A stretch of DNA of 64,000 nucleotides. Origin: Agriotes lineatus (lineage: Eukaryota; Arthropoda; Insecta; Coleoptera; Elateridae). Position 1 is the stretch's first letter. Every line of letters starts with the position of its first letter. The DNA is taken from NCBI GenBank assembly GCA_940337035.1, contig OW679203.1, positions 78,445,061 to 78,509,060 of the forward strand. The letters run 5' to 3'. The translations under genes and the position numbers were made by a program. Of the stretch, positions 11,203 through 22,240 are shown piece by piece. The notes under the pieces are model-generated. The model was not told where the DNA came from and did no database searches. It saw only the letters and a program-made list of their open reading frames with translations.

Positions 11203-14200
11203 GGTTAGATAATTACCGGAAAAACCTCGTATGTGCAATCTTGCCATGGTATACACTTTTTTGCGGTAAAGATAGCCCTGTTTGAATTATGGGTGAATTT
11301 GAAACTGTTTTTTTTATGTTACAGGGTTTCTGAAAAGTTTAAACATTATTTTAATTCTTTCTTTTCACTTTGTTATAATGAATATTTTAGTACGATTTGA
11401 AAGTAAGTTAGCTGAAAGGTGTGTAGCTTATTGAATCCTAATCACCTTATTTCCAAAAGTTGTTTCTGTTTAAAGTTCCAAAGGTTTAGGGCGAACCCGC
11501 GGGCTAGATTTTAGGCTAACTACAGGTCGAGATAAAGCGATGCGACAGAATTCAGCCCGTTGCCTGCGTTAGCCGATAGAGATCGTAATTTGAAGTTCTA
11601 CGATACACAAAGAGAACGTGAACCGAGCTTCAAGTTATACTATGCTTGAAAAACTGTTATATATCAGACAAAAGATCGTAGGTTGTTATAGAGCTGAAAA
11701 CTGCCTCCAAACGGAAAATTACAGTTCGTGCGCTAGTTCTCCAAAGAATTTACGCGTTTACCCTTTCCGATAGTTTAAAATCACTGGCGGTGGCTTACTC
11801 CACCTAACAAAATCAATATAAGCTAATATATATTTGAAGGTTTTTAAAACATATGATCTTGCAAACTAAATCTAAATTATACAATTAACATTAGCACCAG
11901 GGATGGCCAATAGAACAACAGAGATGATTCGATGCACGAGAAGAGATGGTAAATAAAAGCTGATAACTCTTATGTTAATAAAGTTAATAAAGTGGTCTGG
12001 CAAGTATAGGGTTAACGCAAGGATCTTGGAATCAATAAGGATAACATTTTAAGCAACGGAAGGAATTGATAAGATGAGAATAAAGGGAAGACTCGAAGGG
12101 ATAGGAAGAGACTAAAACACACGGAGGAATTGAAAGTAAAACAGTATTTGCGATGCTTAGAGGAAAGGCGGCAAGAAGGAAATTGGAAGCATGATATAGG
12201 AAAAAGAAATAATTATTGACCTGGGAGGAACCGGCTTGTGTAAAATGAAGAGACTTATATTAATATACAATAAAAAGCTGTTTAGAAATATATTTCTACA
12301 GGGTTTTTTAATTTAGTTTAAATTATTTATCTGTGGAAACTTCTTGCAACACACATAAAATGAGTCAAAGCTGTATCCAAGGCGTATACTTGCGAGTGGT
12401 TTTACGAATCCAATCTAAATGCCGGGGAACATTGACAAAACTAGCAACACCGGAGACTTTCCCACATCCCATCCTCTTGAACGAAAGTATTCCTATAAGA
12501 GTGTCGTCAGAGGCAAGAGGGGCTCCTACGTCTGTCTAAAAGAACATCTTTACAGCTCTTAGAAATTGTCATATATTTATTATGTAGTTTAGATTGTTCT
12601 TACACGACAGTTTCTATATCCATTTTTGTGATGATAGGATGCGCACAGTAACTTCCCCGCTTTATAATTGTCATTTCTAAGATGCTCTGAGCAAACTGTA
12701 GGGTGTTGAATGTAGGATTTTGTGTGCCAGACTGCATCCTTGAGGGTTGTGGCCCTGTCCTATAAGATTATACGATTTAGTAGATTTTAAAACGATATGC
12801 AGGGATGCACCTGTAGATCAGTGTAAGCTGCTAGGTCTAAAGCCTTTGTAGTCTTTGAAATCCAACTTCTTTTTTGGTATGGAAGCTTCGCTATAGAAAC
12901 ATATTTAGAATCGAAAAATGGCTTATTGAGCTGTAAAAGTGAAGAATAGGTATTGAAACAGATAGATGAAACTCATACGTTGCCTTCCAGTTTAACGGAG
13001 AAAATCTTGTCAACAAACCGAGTACTCTGAGTAAAAAGGGTAAAATATTTTGGAAGAACTGGAGAGCGTTCGTTCTAAATAGATGTTATGGTAATAATTG
13101 AACTAATCAAGTTTAATAAATTAGAAGGCAATGCATATGTGAAAAGCGAATCGAACAAACCTGTATTAAGGCAATATTATGTTTGTGGCTGTAAGAACCA
13201 TCACTTCTTACACAGTTGGGGTGAAATTCAACTCTGGCATTTCTATAGAGTATATGCTTCTTTTTCTCAACTATAGTTGGATCACCAATTCTCACATATA
13301 CCCTGGCTTTATTGAAACTGCGCAGGAACATTACCGTTAGAAGCTAAACGTGCTATTAGCAAGCTGCTATCGCTAAATATGACTTTACATACTTTTTAAT
13401 GCATGAGCAAGTTGTAATTGCCCATATTCTCGATATAAGGGTTGCTGTGCATGAGGGTTTATTGCCTGTGTAGATAATGGCCTAAAAAAAATATTTTGGA
13501 TGTTTTGTTTTATGGTATGTAATTTAGTGCAAAATACAGACTCATATTTTGGGAATGAGTGCACCATTTGATAAGGTTACGTAAGATAAAGGTATATGCT
13601 CACAACCCAATTCCTTTATCTTTTTAATAAACGAAAAGTAATAATTATTTAAGTTAAAATAAATTGTATCCAGTGAGTTTGCTATGGATGACACGTACAG
13701 TAAATCCTATGGCTGCGTTTGCGTCTTCTGTGTGGTGGGCATCAGCTGTTTCTGTGGAAGCAATTAAGACATTTAAGTAATATGGTTCTAACTGCAAAAC
13801 CGTTACCTTTCCTTTCAATCAGCCAGATAATCAAGAAGATTTTTAGTATAAAATACAATGGGTTCATATTTGGTTGTTATATGTAGAATCCAAAGTACAT
13901 TTGCCAAGAGTCAATTTAATTAGTGTTTCAATAATTATTTTTTAATTGAGTTGTTGCTGCTATTATTGTTGGTTATTAGTAGGAATTATGGTGAAGTTAT
14001 AACTTGATGCTCTTGTTGAATAGGAGTGCTCAATAATAATTTCCATCGCACACATGGTTCTTCGTGATTTTATTCCACTATTTTAAATTTTATGTTGTTG
14101 ACATCAATTTATATCGGCAGTTCCTTCTACACACGGTACTTCTCATACATAAATCAAGATCAATGAAATACCTGAGAAGGATGGAGTGTTATGTCGGTTT

Positions 14201-15027
14201 GAAAGCTAACGTTGCCACTGCTTTTATCCAGGCGTAAGGCTGAATTGCGTTGGGTGGTTACCGAGGCGCTCAAGTCACAATGTAATTTGTTGCATTGAAA
14301 CAGTTATGGCCGTAGTGATACTTTCAGCCTTTTCGAGAGAATCTTCCTGCCTTGCTTTGAAATTGTATTTTCGTCTTGTTTGTGTTATGGAGAATTTGCT
14401 ATCGGCGTTGTATTGGATACCGCCAGCACTTTACCGGTCCCAACCGCAATTAACATATTTTGAATCTGTCTTCATATCGACGTCGTCCTCGTGTCGACAT
14501 CGTCTTCATACTGACGCCATCTTCATTATCATCGAAATATTTGCAGCTAATGATAGCTTGGTTCCTGCTACCCATTTCTTCGTTATTCCAGAAATTTAGC
14601 CTCACTCGCCTTTCGTCCTTCTGCTGAAAATTTCGGAATAACAGTATTGCATTACATTGATAAAAGTAAATCTACGTTATTATTTTCATAATGTACGTTT
14701 TAAATAAAGCAATAGTCAAGTTGTATGTGTAGAATATTTTAAGGATCCATCGCTTAACGGACCTTAAATTTGAACGCATTCCCACATTTTTGACGCTGAG
14801 AGGAAAGTTTGTTTAATGGATTTTTTAAATTATATTATCGGTTGGTGAACACCAGGTAACGCACTTCACAATAATAAGAATTTATTCCTATATCTACTGT
14901 TATTTGATTGTCACGAGATTGTCTTGCTTTTTCTCGCTCTTTACGCTGAGCTACCCTACTCTCTTAAGCTGATTGCAGGTCGTAAATTGAAATTTTCTTT
15001 TAACAGGAGTTGTATTTATGGGATATA
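11203..15027. other. long non-coding stretch
   Basis: No gene, RNA or transposon could be supported. The longest frames are under 100 codons, with no motifs. The sequence is AT-rich up to the TTAA that marks the piggyBac insertion. Confidence 0.4.
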
Positions 15028-15046
15028 TTAACCCTTTCGCGACGGT

Positions 15047-15300
15047 TGCCGTACATGTACTGTTTGCATCTGTAACTTAGCTGTACTGCTGCCGTACAGG
15101 TACGTTTTCGATTCTAGACTTCGAAAACTGTCGACGTATTGGTTAAACAAATTTTGGACTTTTGTGGAACCACTGCCGTACCCGTACGACAGAATTTCAC
15201 AAGCCGAGTTACCTACCTCCGTACTGTTACGTCACCTATGCGTCTGCAATATAACGAATGCCGTACATGTACGTCGTCCGTAATAAAACGGTTGCCGTAC
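15047..15300 (+). repeat. subterminal GCCGTACnnGTAC motif cluster in piggyBac
   Basis: TGCCGTACATGTAC occurs at 15047 and 15259. TGCCGTACAGGTACG occurs at 15090, TGCCGTACCCGTACG at 15174, and a half copy TTGCCGTAC at 15292. Each is a near-palindrome around GTAC. They lie between the left inverted repeat and the transposase stop codon and are likely transposase binding sites, by analogy with subterminal repeats of other DNA transposons. Confidence 0.7.
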
Positions 15301-15537
15301 TTTGTTTATGGTGCAATTTTCCCAAATAAATTGCAAATAAATGCTAATTTATTGTTTATTCAATACATTTTATTTAAGAACAAATGGTTTCTTTATTTTT
15401 TTTAAGAACAAAACATATTACAAAGCAATTTTATATTTTATAACTAGAACAAACTAAGGTAGAACTAATGATACAACTCCTAATTATTTCAAAAACAACT
15501 GCATCATGCGGTAGAAAGAGGAACTATTAACTTTAAC

Positions 15538-17238
15538 TTAGTACTTCAATTTTGTGTGGTAATCGGTAAAACATGGTACCACACAAAGTGGCACGTCACA
15601 CTCCTTGCACATATACTTCACATCCTTTCTTTGGTGTTTTCTCAGTCTTGAATGGCTGCAAACATGGCATCTGCGCTGTGTCCTATTTCCTTGTGCAGCA
15701 GTTTGCGGTATCAAAGAAGGAAAATGTCTTTGTGTTAGTCTCAACGGACTGTCTACGGTTGCTGGTCCGCGGGACTTTTTCAGTTCAGATCCAAATTTCA
15801 TAACAATTTGAGAGACAACTTCTAGTCGAAATTCTTCAAATGAAGGTTTTTTACCAGTTTTTACTTGGTACATTACGTAGGCGTTGTAGACACTCAGGTC
15901 CAATAGATGGAAAAATAGTTTTTTGTACCATTTCAAAGTTTTGCGAGCACATTCTACAAAACTCACTTGCATATCTGCTTTATCTATTGCGCCCATTTTA
16001 TCGTTGTATTCAATTACAACATTTGGTTTTGTTACCTTTTCCCCAGTTTTAAAATTAGTTTTACCTGTTTCCTCAGCATTTGCTGTGAAAACTGAAGTGA
16101 GCATGTGAACAACTCTCCTGTCACACCATTTGAGAGCGAGTAATTTATCTGTGTGGGCAGTAACCCATTTGCCTTTCTCAACGGGCCCAAAATCAGGCAT
16201 TCCTTTTCGGTTCGAGCGTACTGTGCCGCAACCCCCAGTTTTTCGCTCCAAGAGATAATCAAATAATGTTGGGCTTGTGTACCAATTATCAACATGTAAT
16301 ATATGATTTTTGTCATAATATGGTTCCATAAGTGTGTTCACAACATCTCCACTTACCCCGAGATTTTCACTTCGCTTGATATTTGTTGTTGCACCGGTGT
16401 AGATAATATAATCCAAAATATAACCAGTTTCTGCATCGCATATTTCGAAAAGTTTAATGCCAAAGCGATGTCTCTTGGCTGGAATATATTGTTTAAATGA
16501 TAATCTACCTTTGTAGAGAATCAGACTCTCATCAATCGCCAAATGTTGAAAGGGATAGAACGCCTCTTTAAATTTGGCGCGCAAGGAATCTACAACTACC
16601 CTTATTTTGCGTAGGGGGTCACTTTTATCTAAATTTTGATTGTCTGCAAAATGTAGAGCACGTAAAGTGTGCAAGAATGTGTCACGAGCACAAATTTTTG
16701 CGAAAAACGGTGTTTCAATTAGTGGATTTTTCGACCAGTAATCCGACAATTTAGGTTTTTGCACAATTCCCATCAAGGTACATAGCCCAAGAAAAACATA
16801 CATCTCAGATATTTCCCTATCGTACCAATTAGAATAAGTAGAAAGCCGTTCCTTCAATAAATTTCCAAACACGTTTGTCTGTTTTGTGATAGCAGACATA
16901 ACGTTTTCGTCAAAAAAGAACAGGAGAAAGTCCAGCTCGGGAGAATCACTGTGCAGTTGCAAGGTTTCGCTTACACCAGAGTCGGAATCAAAATCCAGAG
17001 TAATGGGTACAAAATTGTCGTCAAATTGCCATAATGGAGCTTGGCCACAATTGTTTTTTGGCCTCTGCAGCAAGATTTCGTCTTCCTTATCAGATGCCTG
17101 ATCTTCTTGTTCCCTGGCGTCAATGTCCTCCTCTTCAGAGTCGCTTGAATCCTCAAATTCACTTGGTAAATACTCTTCATCACTTTCTTCTAATAAACGT
17201 TTTAATTCTTCATCAGTCAGTCCCCGTTTAGTGGCCAT
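15538..17238 (-). CDS. piggyBac transposase, intact
   Basis: 566-aa protein that would catalyse TTAA-specific cut-and-paste transposition in the nucleus. The N-terminus is acidic (EEYLPSEFEDSSDSEEED at about 22-39), as usual in this family. The DDE_Tnp_1_7 type core follows: AIDESL with Asp at about 236, HVDNWYTS with Asp at about 317, and GAIDKADMQ with Asp at about 419 and 422, matching the Asp residues of the piggyBac active site. A C-terminal Cys-rich zinc-binding domain starts near 524 (RRCHVC … YMCKECDVPLC … HTKLKY). Length is normal for the family. The ATG at 17236-17238 gives the full acidic N-terminus and was kept. No stop or frameshift is seen. A host-domesticated role is unlikely, since both terminal repeats and TTAA sites are intact. 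Confidence 0.95.
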   Translation of the reverse strand: MATKRGLTDEELKRLLEESDEEYLPSEFEDSSDSEEEDIDAREQEDQASDKEDEILLQRPKNNCGQAPLWQFDDNFVPITLDFDSDSGVSETLQLHSDSPELDFLLFFFDENVMSAITKQTNVFGNLLKERLSTYSNWYDREISEMYVFLGLCTLMGIVQKPKLSDYWSKNPLIETPFFAKICARDTFLHTLRALHFADNQNLDKSDPLRKIRVVVDSLRAKFKEAFYPFQHLAIDESLILYKGRLSFKQYIPAKRHRFGIKLFEICDAETGYILDYIIYTGATTNIKRSENLGVSGDVVNTLMEPYYDKNHILHVDNWYTSPTLFDYLLERKTGGCGTVRSNRKGMPDFGPVEKGKWVTAHTDKLLALKWCDRRVVHMLTSVFTANAEETGKTNFKTGEKVTKPNVVIEYNDKMGAIDKADMQVSFVECARKTLKWYKKLFFHLLDLSVYNAYVMYQVKTGKKPSFEEFRLEVVSQIVMKFGSELKKSRGPATVDSPLRLTQRHFPSLIPQTAAQGNRTQRRCHVCSHSRLRKHQRKDVKYMCKECDVPLCVVPCFTDYHTKLKY

Positions 17239-17397
17239 AATGATTTAAATTGTAGGGCAGCTCTAGATGTACACAGTCTGGCTGCTGGCAAACTACTGAC
17301 ACTCTGAGCGTGCATGCCGACGAAACGGCAGCGATTTGTCCCGAGCCCGTTACGACGGAGCGCGGTCATTGCTCCGGCGCCGTCTCGAAAAGGTTAA

Positions 17398-19334
17398 TGT
17401 CAGAATAGACCATCCAATAATAAACGACGTAAGATACACATTTAATGAAGTTTAGAAGTTTTATTTTTTGTTACGTGCTAAAAGCCTATATACTAATGTT
17501 AGTAGTTTACGTTATATATGGCCGTGAATAGACGATCGACTAGGGAAAACACAGTGGAAGCATATGAAAATTAATATCCGAGTTACAATGGTTTTTAAAA
17601 AAAGAAAAGGGGGTAGAAAAATAATATCCGGTTTTTGTTATATCAAATCGGTGACAGGATTTAGCTGTGCATAAAAGGTTTTTTGTGGTAAAAATGTGGT
17701 GAACTCCGGATTTATCGTTCTTCGGTGATAGTATGTGGATACTAACAAAGCGTGATTGAGGCAGATTTTGAGAGCGAATACCACTTTCCAACTGACTGAG
17801 CTCCAGGTCATATCGACTGATTTCGGAACCACTGAAAGTTTTGCATACTTTTTTTTGCAGGTTAAGTACAGGGTATGGACAGTTGTTTTTGGGTCTACCT
17901 AATTCGATATTATAGCGACAAGTCTGGGGCGACGGAAACGCATTAGTTTAAACATCTCTTCTTAAGAATTTCATTACGGAGATCTTGCGATTGCTTGTGG
18001 TCAAATAACAACTGGCGTTTAGCGGCTGTCAGAGTGACAGTTGGGAGAGCGGATCGACCTCTTGAGCGGTGTTTCAGGTTGATTGGGCTCCTGAAGGCTG
18101 GTCGTCGATGCCACAAACGTAACAAATTACCAGATAAGTAAAGTAATGATTATCTTGTAATATTTCGCATATTCTCAAAAATAAGAACAGCTTATAACCC
18201 CTTAGTAATATTTACGTAAGCTTAAGTGAGATACCCCGTGTTAAGATACTATTGCTTAGATAGACATTAGAAGTTGATAATTATTCCCATACATACAAAT
18301 AGAATAGACTGACCAAATCTAAAATTGCCAATAAATCTATATAAAGAATTGCTTCTTTCATTCAAACTTTGAAGTTTCAAGATTTGTATTGTGCTGTATA
18401 TATAGCGAAGTTTATAAGTTGTCTTCTATCTATATCAGTGTACTTGAGAGTAATTAAACTTGTTGGCTCTCAAATAACTTGGAGATCTCATTAATAAAGG
18501 ACACACAACGTCCTCACTGTAGCTAGAGACGAACCGCAAGCACACTGTTATAGTGATCAATTTTTGAAAGTAAAATATAGGAAGCTGACCTAAAGGTAGA
18601 AGTAAAGCTAATATATTAATAAAAAAGAAACTATATGTTGTATGGATAATATCGGCACACGCGCAATTATTTATTCTCATTTTAGTTTTACCTCAGTTTT
18701 AGGACCCACATCTATCAAATGGCCCGTTCTCTGAGAGGAAAAGAACAGGAAAAAAGTTAGACGTGTGTTAGTGGGCGTGGTCTAATTATTATATATAGAG
18801 CGTTACGAACGTGGTTCTTCTTCTTTCTCTTAGTATAGGCTAAGAGATTGTTACTACCCACACAAGGTGCGAACGTGGTTGAAGTTAGTGAATTTCGCCG
18901 TGGTGGCATTGTTGGTGTTTAAAAGTATTTTCGTAAATTTCAAACTTATCAATTAAATTCGGACTCGCTTCTTGCATTCGTGCAATACTTAAAGAAATTT
19001 TCCTTGTATATTTCCAGACTCTGGTGAGTTACTCATCGTCGTGGGTTGATTTTGTCGTTAGGATCCAGCACCTCTGCCGTCTTGGTTACCATCTTCGTGA
19101 GTCAGCCGTGACTCAGGTCAAATTTCTGTTCTACGCCGTCCAAGTAACCATATTTGTAGGTATATCGTGCCCATGTCAAATTCCAGCCTTTCCGCCCCCA
19201 GGCGCCATTCATGTGCAACTGTTCGGCCCCCAGGTCTGGTAGTGACACATGGCGAACCGTTGGGAGTTTTCTGAACTTCGTTACTTTAAAGTCCAGACTT
19301 ATTTTGCCTCCATGTAGGTATTGTTACCACTGCA
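17398..19334. other. non-coding stretch
   Basis: Nothing coding is supported. At 18775-18830 a TATATATAG box is followed by CT-rich sequence, a possible core promoter of a lost retroelement, but there is no partner repeat in the window. Confidence 0.3.
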
Positions 19335-19775
19335 TTATGTTATGATTACTTTCTCTTCGGTATAGTTTTTACAGAAACACCTACACGTTTCACTTTCCTT
19401 TCTGTAGCTCCTGCATCTAAAATAAACTTTAATACGGTTTTTTATGCGTTTAAGCAATTGGTATAGTGTATATTTTGTTGCTAATTGCTTAAAAGAATCC
19501 GAGAGCAGTATATAACACTTTTCATAAATCCTAGGTGACGTCACTGATACGGAATTTTCCTTAATAGTAGTACATTGCATAACAAACCTGCTGTTCAACC
19601 GTATGCAAATGATTTGAGGATAATTTGTTACGTGTAGAATGCCTGTCGTAATTTGGAATTCGAATATTATTTTTCCCGCGCACTGCCCACCGGCTTTTGG
19701 CCGTGACAATTGCGATATGCTTTTATCTGGGGAAAACCGATGGCAGGGCTTGACACGCTTTTTCTTCGATAGCAA
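19335..19775 (-). CDS. hypothetical 146-aa frame, function unknown
   Basis: A 146-codon minus-strand frame, basic overall, with a C-terminal cluster VYFRCRSYRKESETCRCFCK. It is longer than most random frames in this AT-rich neighbourhood, but it has no signal peptide, known domain or neighbouring exon. It may be chance or a degraded transposon piece. I do not recognise it. Confidence 0.15.
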   Translation of the reverse strand: MLSKKKRVKPCHRFSPDKSISQLSRPKAGGQCAGKIIFEFQITTGILHVTNYPQIICIRLNSRFVMQCTTIKENSVSVTSPRIYEKCYILLSDSFKQLATKYTLYQLLKRIKNRIKVYFRCRSYRKESETCRCFCKNYTEEKVIIT

Positions 19776-20568
19776 CTGGAAACGAGCAGTTCATAAAAGG
19801 TGTAATTCAAAAGTTCGAGGATGCTTGTATAGGGTTTTTGGTTGGCTTGAAGTAGTGAAGTTATGTAAACGCTGACGTCTTCGTGGATTTGAGAGTTCGA
19901 ACTTATTTAAGGACGATGTTTCCTTCGCTTCGGCAGATTTGTCAGTGATTGCACGCTCGAGCTGTTCTTTTTCTGACCAAAAACCGCCTGGGGTGAGCAG
20001 CTATTTCGCGTTAAGAAGCCTGTCCTTGAGTGTTTTAATAGAACCTTCTTTTTCTCTCTTACAGCAAGCCGTACCAGGCAAAAATGTATTGCTCGTCTTG
20101 AATTCGTTCTCAGTTTATGGCAACGTGCTGCAGGTCCCGAGTCGATTTGTCGAGCCTCCACGGAACCGCTTTCCCTTGTCGCCAGCGCTTAGTTAGGGCG
20201 CAAGAAGGAACCACATTGTGGGGTGTATTTACCCCGAGGTTTGGCATTTTGATCCCGTTGGAGCAGCGCTGTTTTACGTTCAGAACTACCACCGACGGCT
20301 ACACGAACTTTTCGGCCGAAGCTCGAGATACGCGTTAAGCGTCTTCCAGAACTAAGCCCCAGGATCTTTTGCGGCTAGTAGCTTGCGAAGCTGCCTGTTT
20401 TTAATATGTTATAAACAGCTGTTATGTCAGAAACTGTGAGTATAGTTCATGCATGTAGTTATTAATCTAGGGCGTTCCTAACATTCCATTTTATGCTAGT
20501 TGTAAGTTATTCATTGTAAAATTGTACTGTGATTTAGCATGAAATTAAATGATCTCGAATTATCAGTA
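19776..20568. other. non-coding stretch
   Basis: Somewhat GC-richer than its surroundings, with overlapping short frames on both strands. No feature could be supported. Confidence 0.3.
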
Positions 20569-20810
20569 TACAGGGTGAGTCAGCTACGGTTTGCATTTGT
20601 TGAAGCTATCTTTCAGGGAGTGTGTTTTAGCTGGGTATAGAGTTTACAATTTCTCAGTAGTTCACCGGGGTGCATTTGCCGTTATCTTCAAAAATTGTTG
20701 GTGTTCTGGGCTTTTAATAATTAATGTTCTACCAATTCATTTTCGTTCTTAAGAACTACAGGGCCTCCAATCGCTGAGCTGGTGGCCGGCATTTACACCC
20801 AAGAGTACCT
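20569..20810 (+). repeat. dispersed repeat, copy 1
   Basis: Starts with ACAGGGTGAGTCAGCTACGG and matches 28112-28358 on the opposite strand along its length: CTTTCAGG, GAGTTTACAATTTCTC, GGGTGCATTTGCCGTTAT, TTCTTAAGAACTACA, CCTCCAATCGCTGAGCTGG. It has no coding content. The ACAGGGTG start is common for short transposon-derived repeats in insects. Confidence 0.7.
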
Positions 20811-22240
20811 AATTTTTATGCTGCTTTGAAAGATCGCCCAGAATCTAAATTAAAAAGGCTTAACAGATTAAATATCAGCAATTGCAGATAAGGTAAGTTG
20901 ATGCGGTTGGCCATCCGTCAACTTTATCCAATGCCGTGGTTATCTCTTTTTTGTGTTAAGAGATGTCCACTACCTATTAGGTGAGAATATGTAATTCAGT
21001 GGGGGTTAGAAAATTATTGGCTCATGCTTTCCATGTCTCTTCGGAATAGCCTTAGGTGGACACGTCTACGCTTTTAATGTAGATTTCCACCTGCGTGCCA
21101 CTGAAGCTAGTTGTGTGCAGCTTTGGTTTGATGCGTGCAACACCATCCAAAACAGGCATCGGTTCAGACCACAGTTGACTATTATACAGTGTGTCCAAGA
21201 TAAGGAGGGCCAGTATGGGGATCTCGGTAATTGTAAGAGATACAAATTTGATTGAATAGGAAGAAAGTTGCGCAATTAAAAGACTAACAAAATGACTCCT
21301 AGAAATCCTTAATATGATTTTTCGTTTTTGAATTATCTAAAAAAGCCGAATTTTTGGAATTTCTATTTTATTTTTTTCTGGCGTTAATATTATAGTTAGG
21401 GCGAAACTGATTAAACTTCTTTATAGCAACTTTTAGTGGACTTATTCACTACGTTATCAAATTTTTTATCCGACGTTTTGTCTTCGAGAAACCATCATCA
21501 ACTTATTTTTTTAAAATACTGTTATGGTTTTTTATGCCAAATTTGCGAAGCGCTTTTTATTCTGAATTCAAAAATGTACCACATATTATGGTGTCATTAC
21601 GTTTCGAGCTTTTTTTGATTATCATCAGAAAATTTTTAAGATACGGACCTGCAACGTCTTATTAAACCAAGTTCGTGTAGCGATATTAGTAAGGCAGCGA
21701 GAATAAAAGACTGAAGTTATATATAGGCGTAACTATTAAGCTCCGCTATAAAATTGTACATAAATGTAATCAAAGATACTAAGTTAGAGAAATTTATTTA
21801 GTTTATTACTTAAAGTTAGAAACATGACAGTAATTTATACATTAATGGGTAACCCGGTAGTTTTAAAGATAAAATTCTATTTTATCTACTAAAGGTCTCA
21901 CAGTCGAATATTTCTAAAAAACACAATGCATTGTGATAAAATTGCTTTGGTAGCTTTACTTTAATAGTCTCACTAATTGTTTAAAAAAATAATCGTAAAT
22001 ATTTTTACGATTTACTAATTAAAGAAATTTGTTCATCTGGTGTTTCCAATTTGATAGGAAAAAACAATTGTATAATTAGCTTCTTTTAAATTAAATATTT
22101 AAAATAATTACCCATGGCATTGTTACAGTTTTATAGGAAGATTATGACTAACGGTGTGATTCTTTAATAGTACAATGTAACGTATACCTTACAGTTGCAT
22201 TTTTAAACATGGGTATACAATTACTGTAGATTTCCTCACA
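20811..22240. other. intergenic stretch upstream of gene A
   Basis: AT-rich and without recognised genes. The last 150 bases before the gene A start codon match the sequence upstream of gene B (26160-26314) closely, so a shared promoter region was duplicated with the genes. I cannot define a TATA box with certainty. Confidence 0.45.

Larger units (their letters stand above)
15028..17397 (-). mobile_element. complete piggyBac-family transposon
   Basis: TTAA at 15028-15031 and TTAA at 17394-17397 flank a 2,362-bp element. Its ends are inverted repeats: CCCTTTCGCGACGG at 15032-15045 and, read from the other strand, CCTTTTCGAGACGG at 17380-17393 (12 of 14 match). TTAA target duplication and CC-starting termini are the hallmarks of piggyBac. 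The transposase is open over its full length, so the copy is young or still functional. The transposase 3' side carries repeated subterminal motifs and the 5' side does not. Confidence 0.93.
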
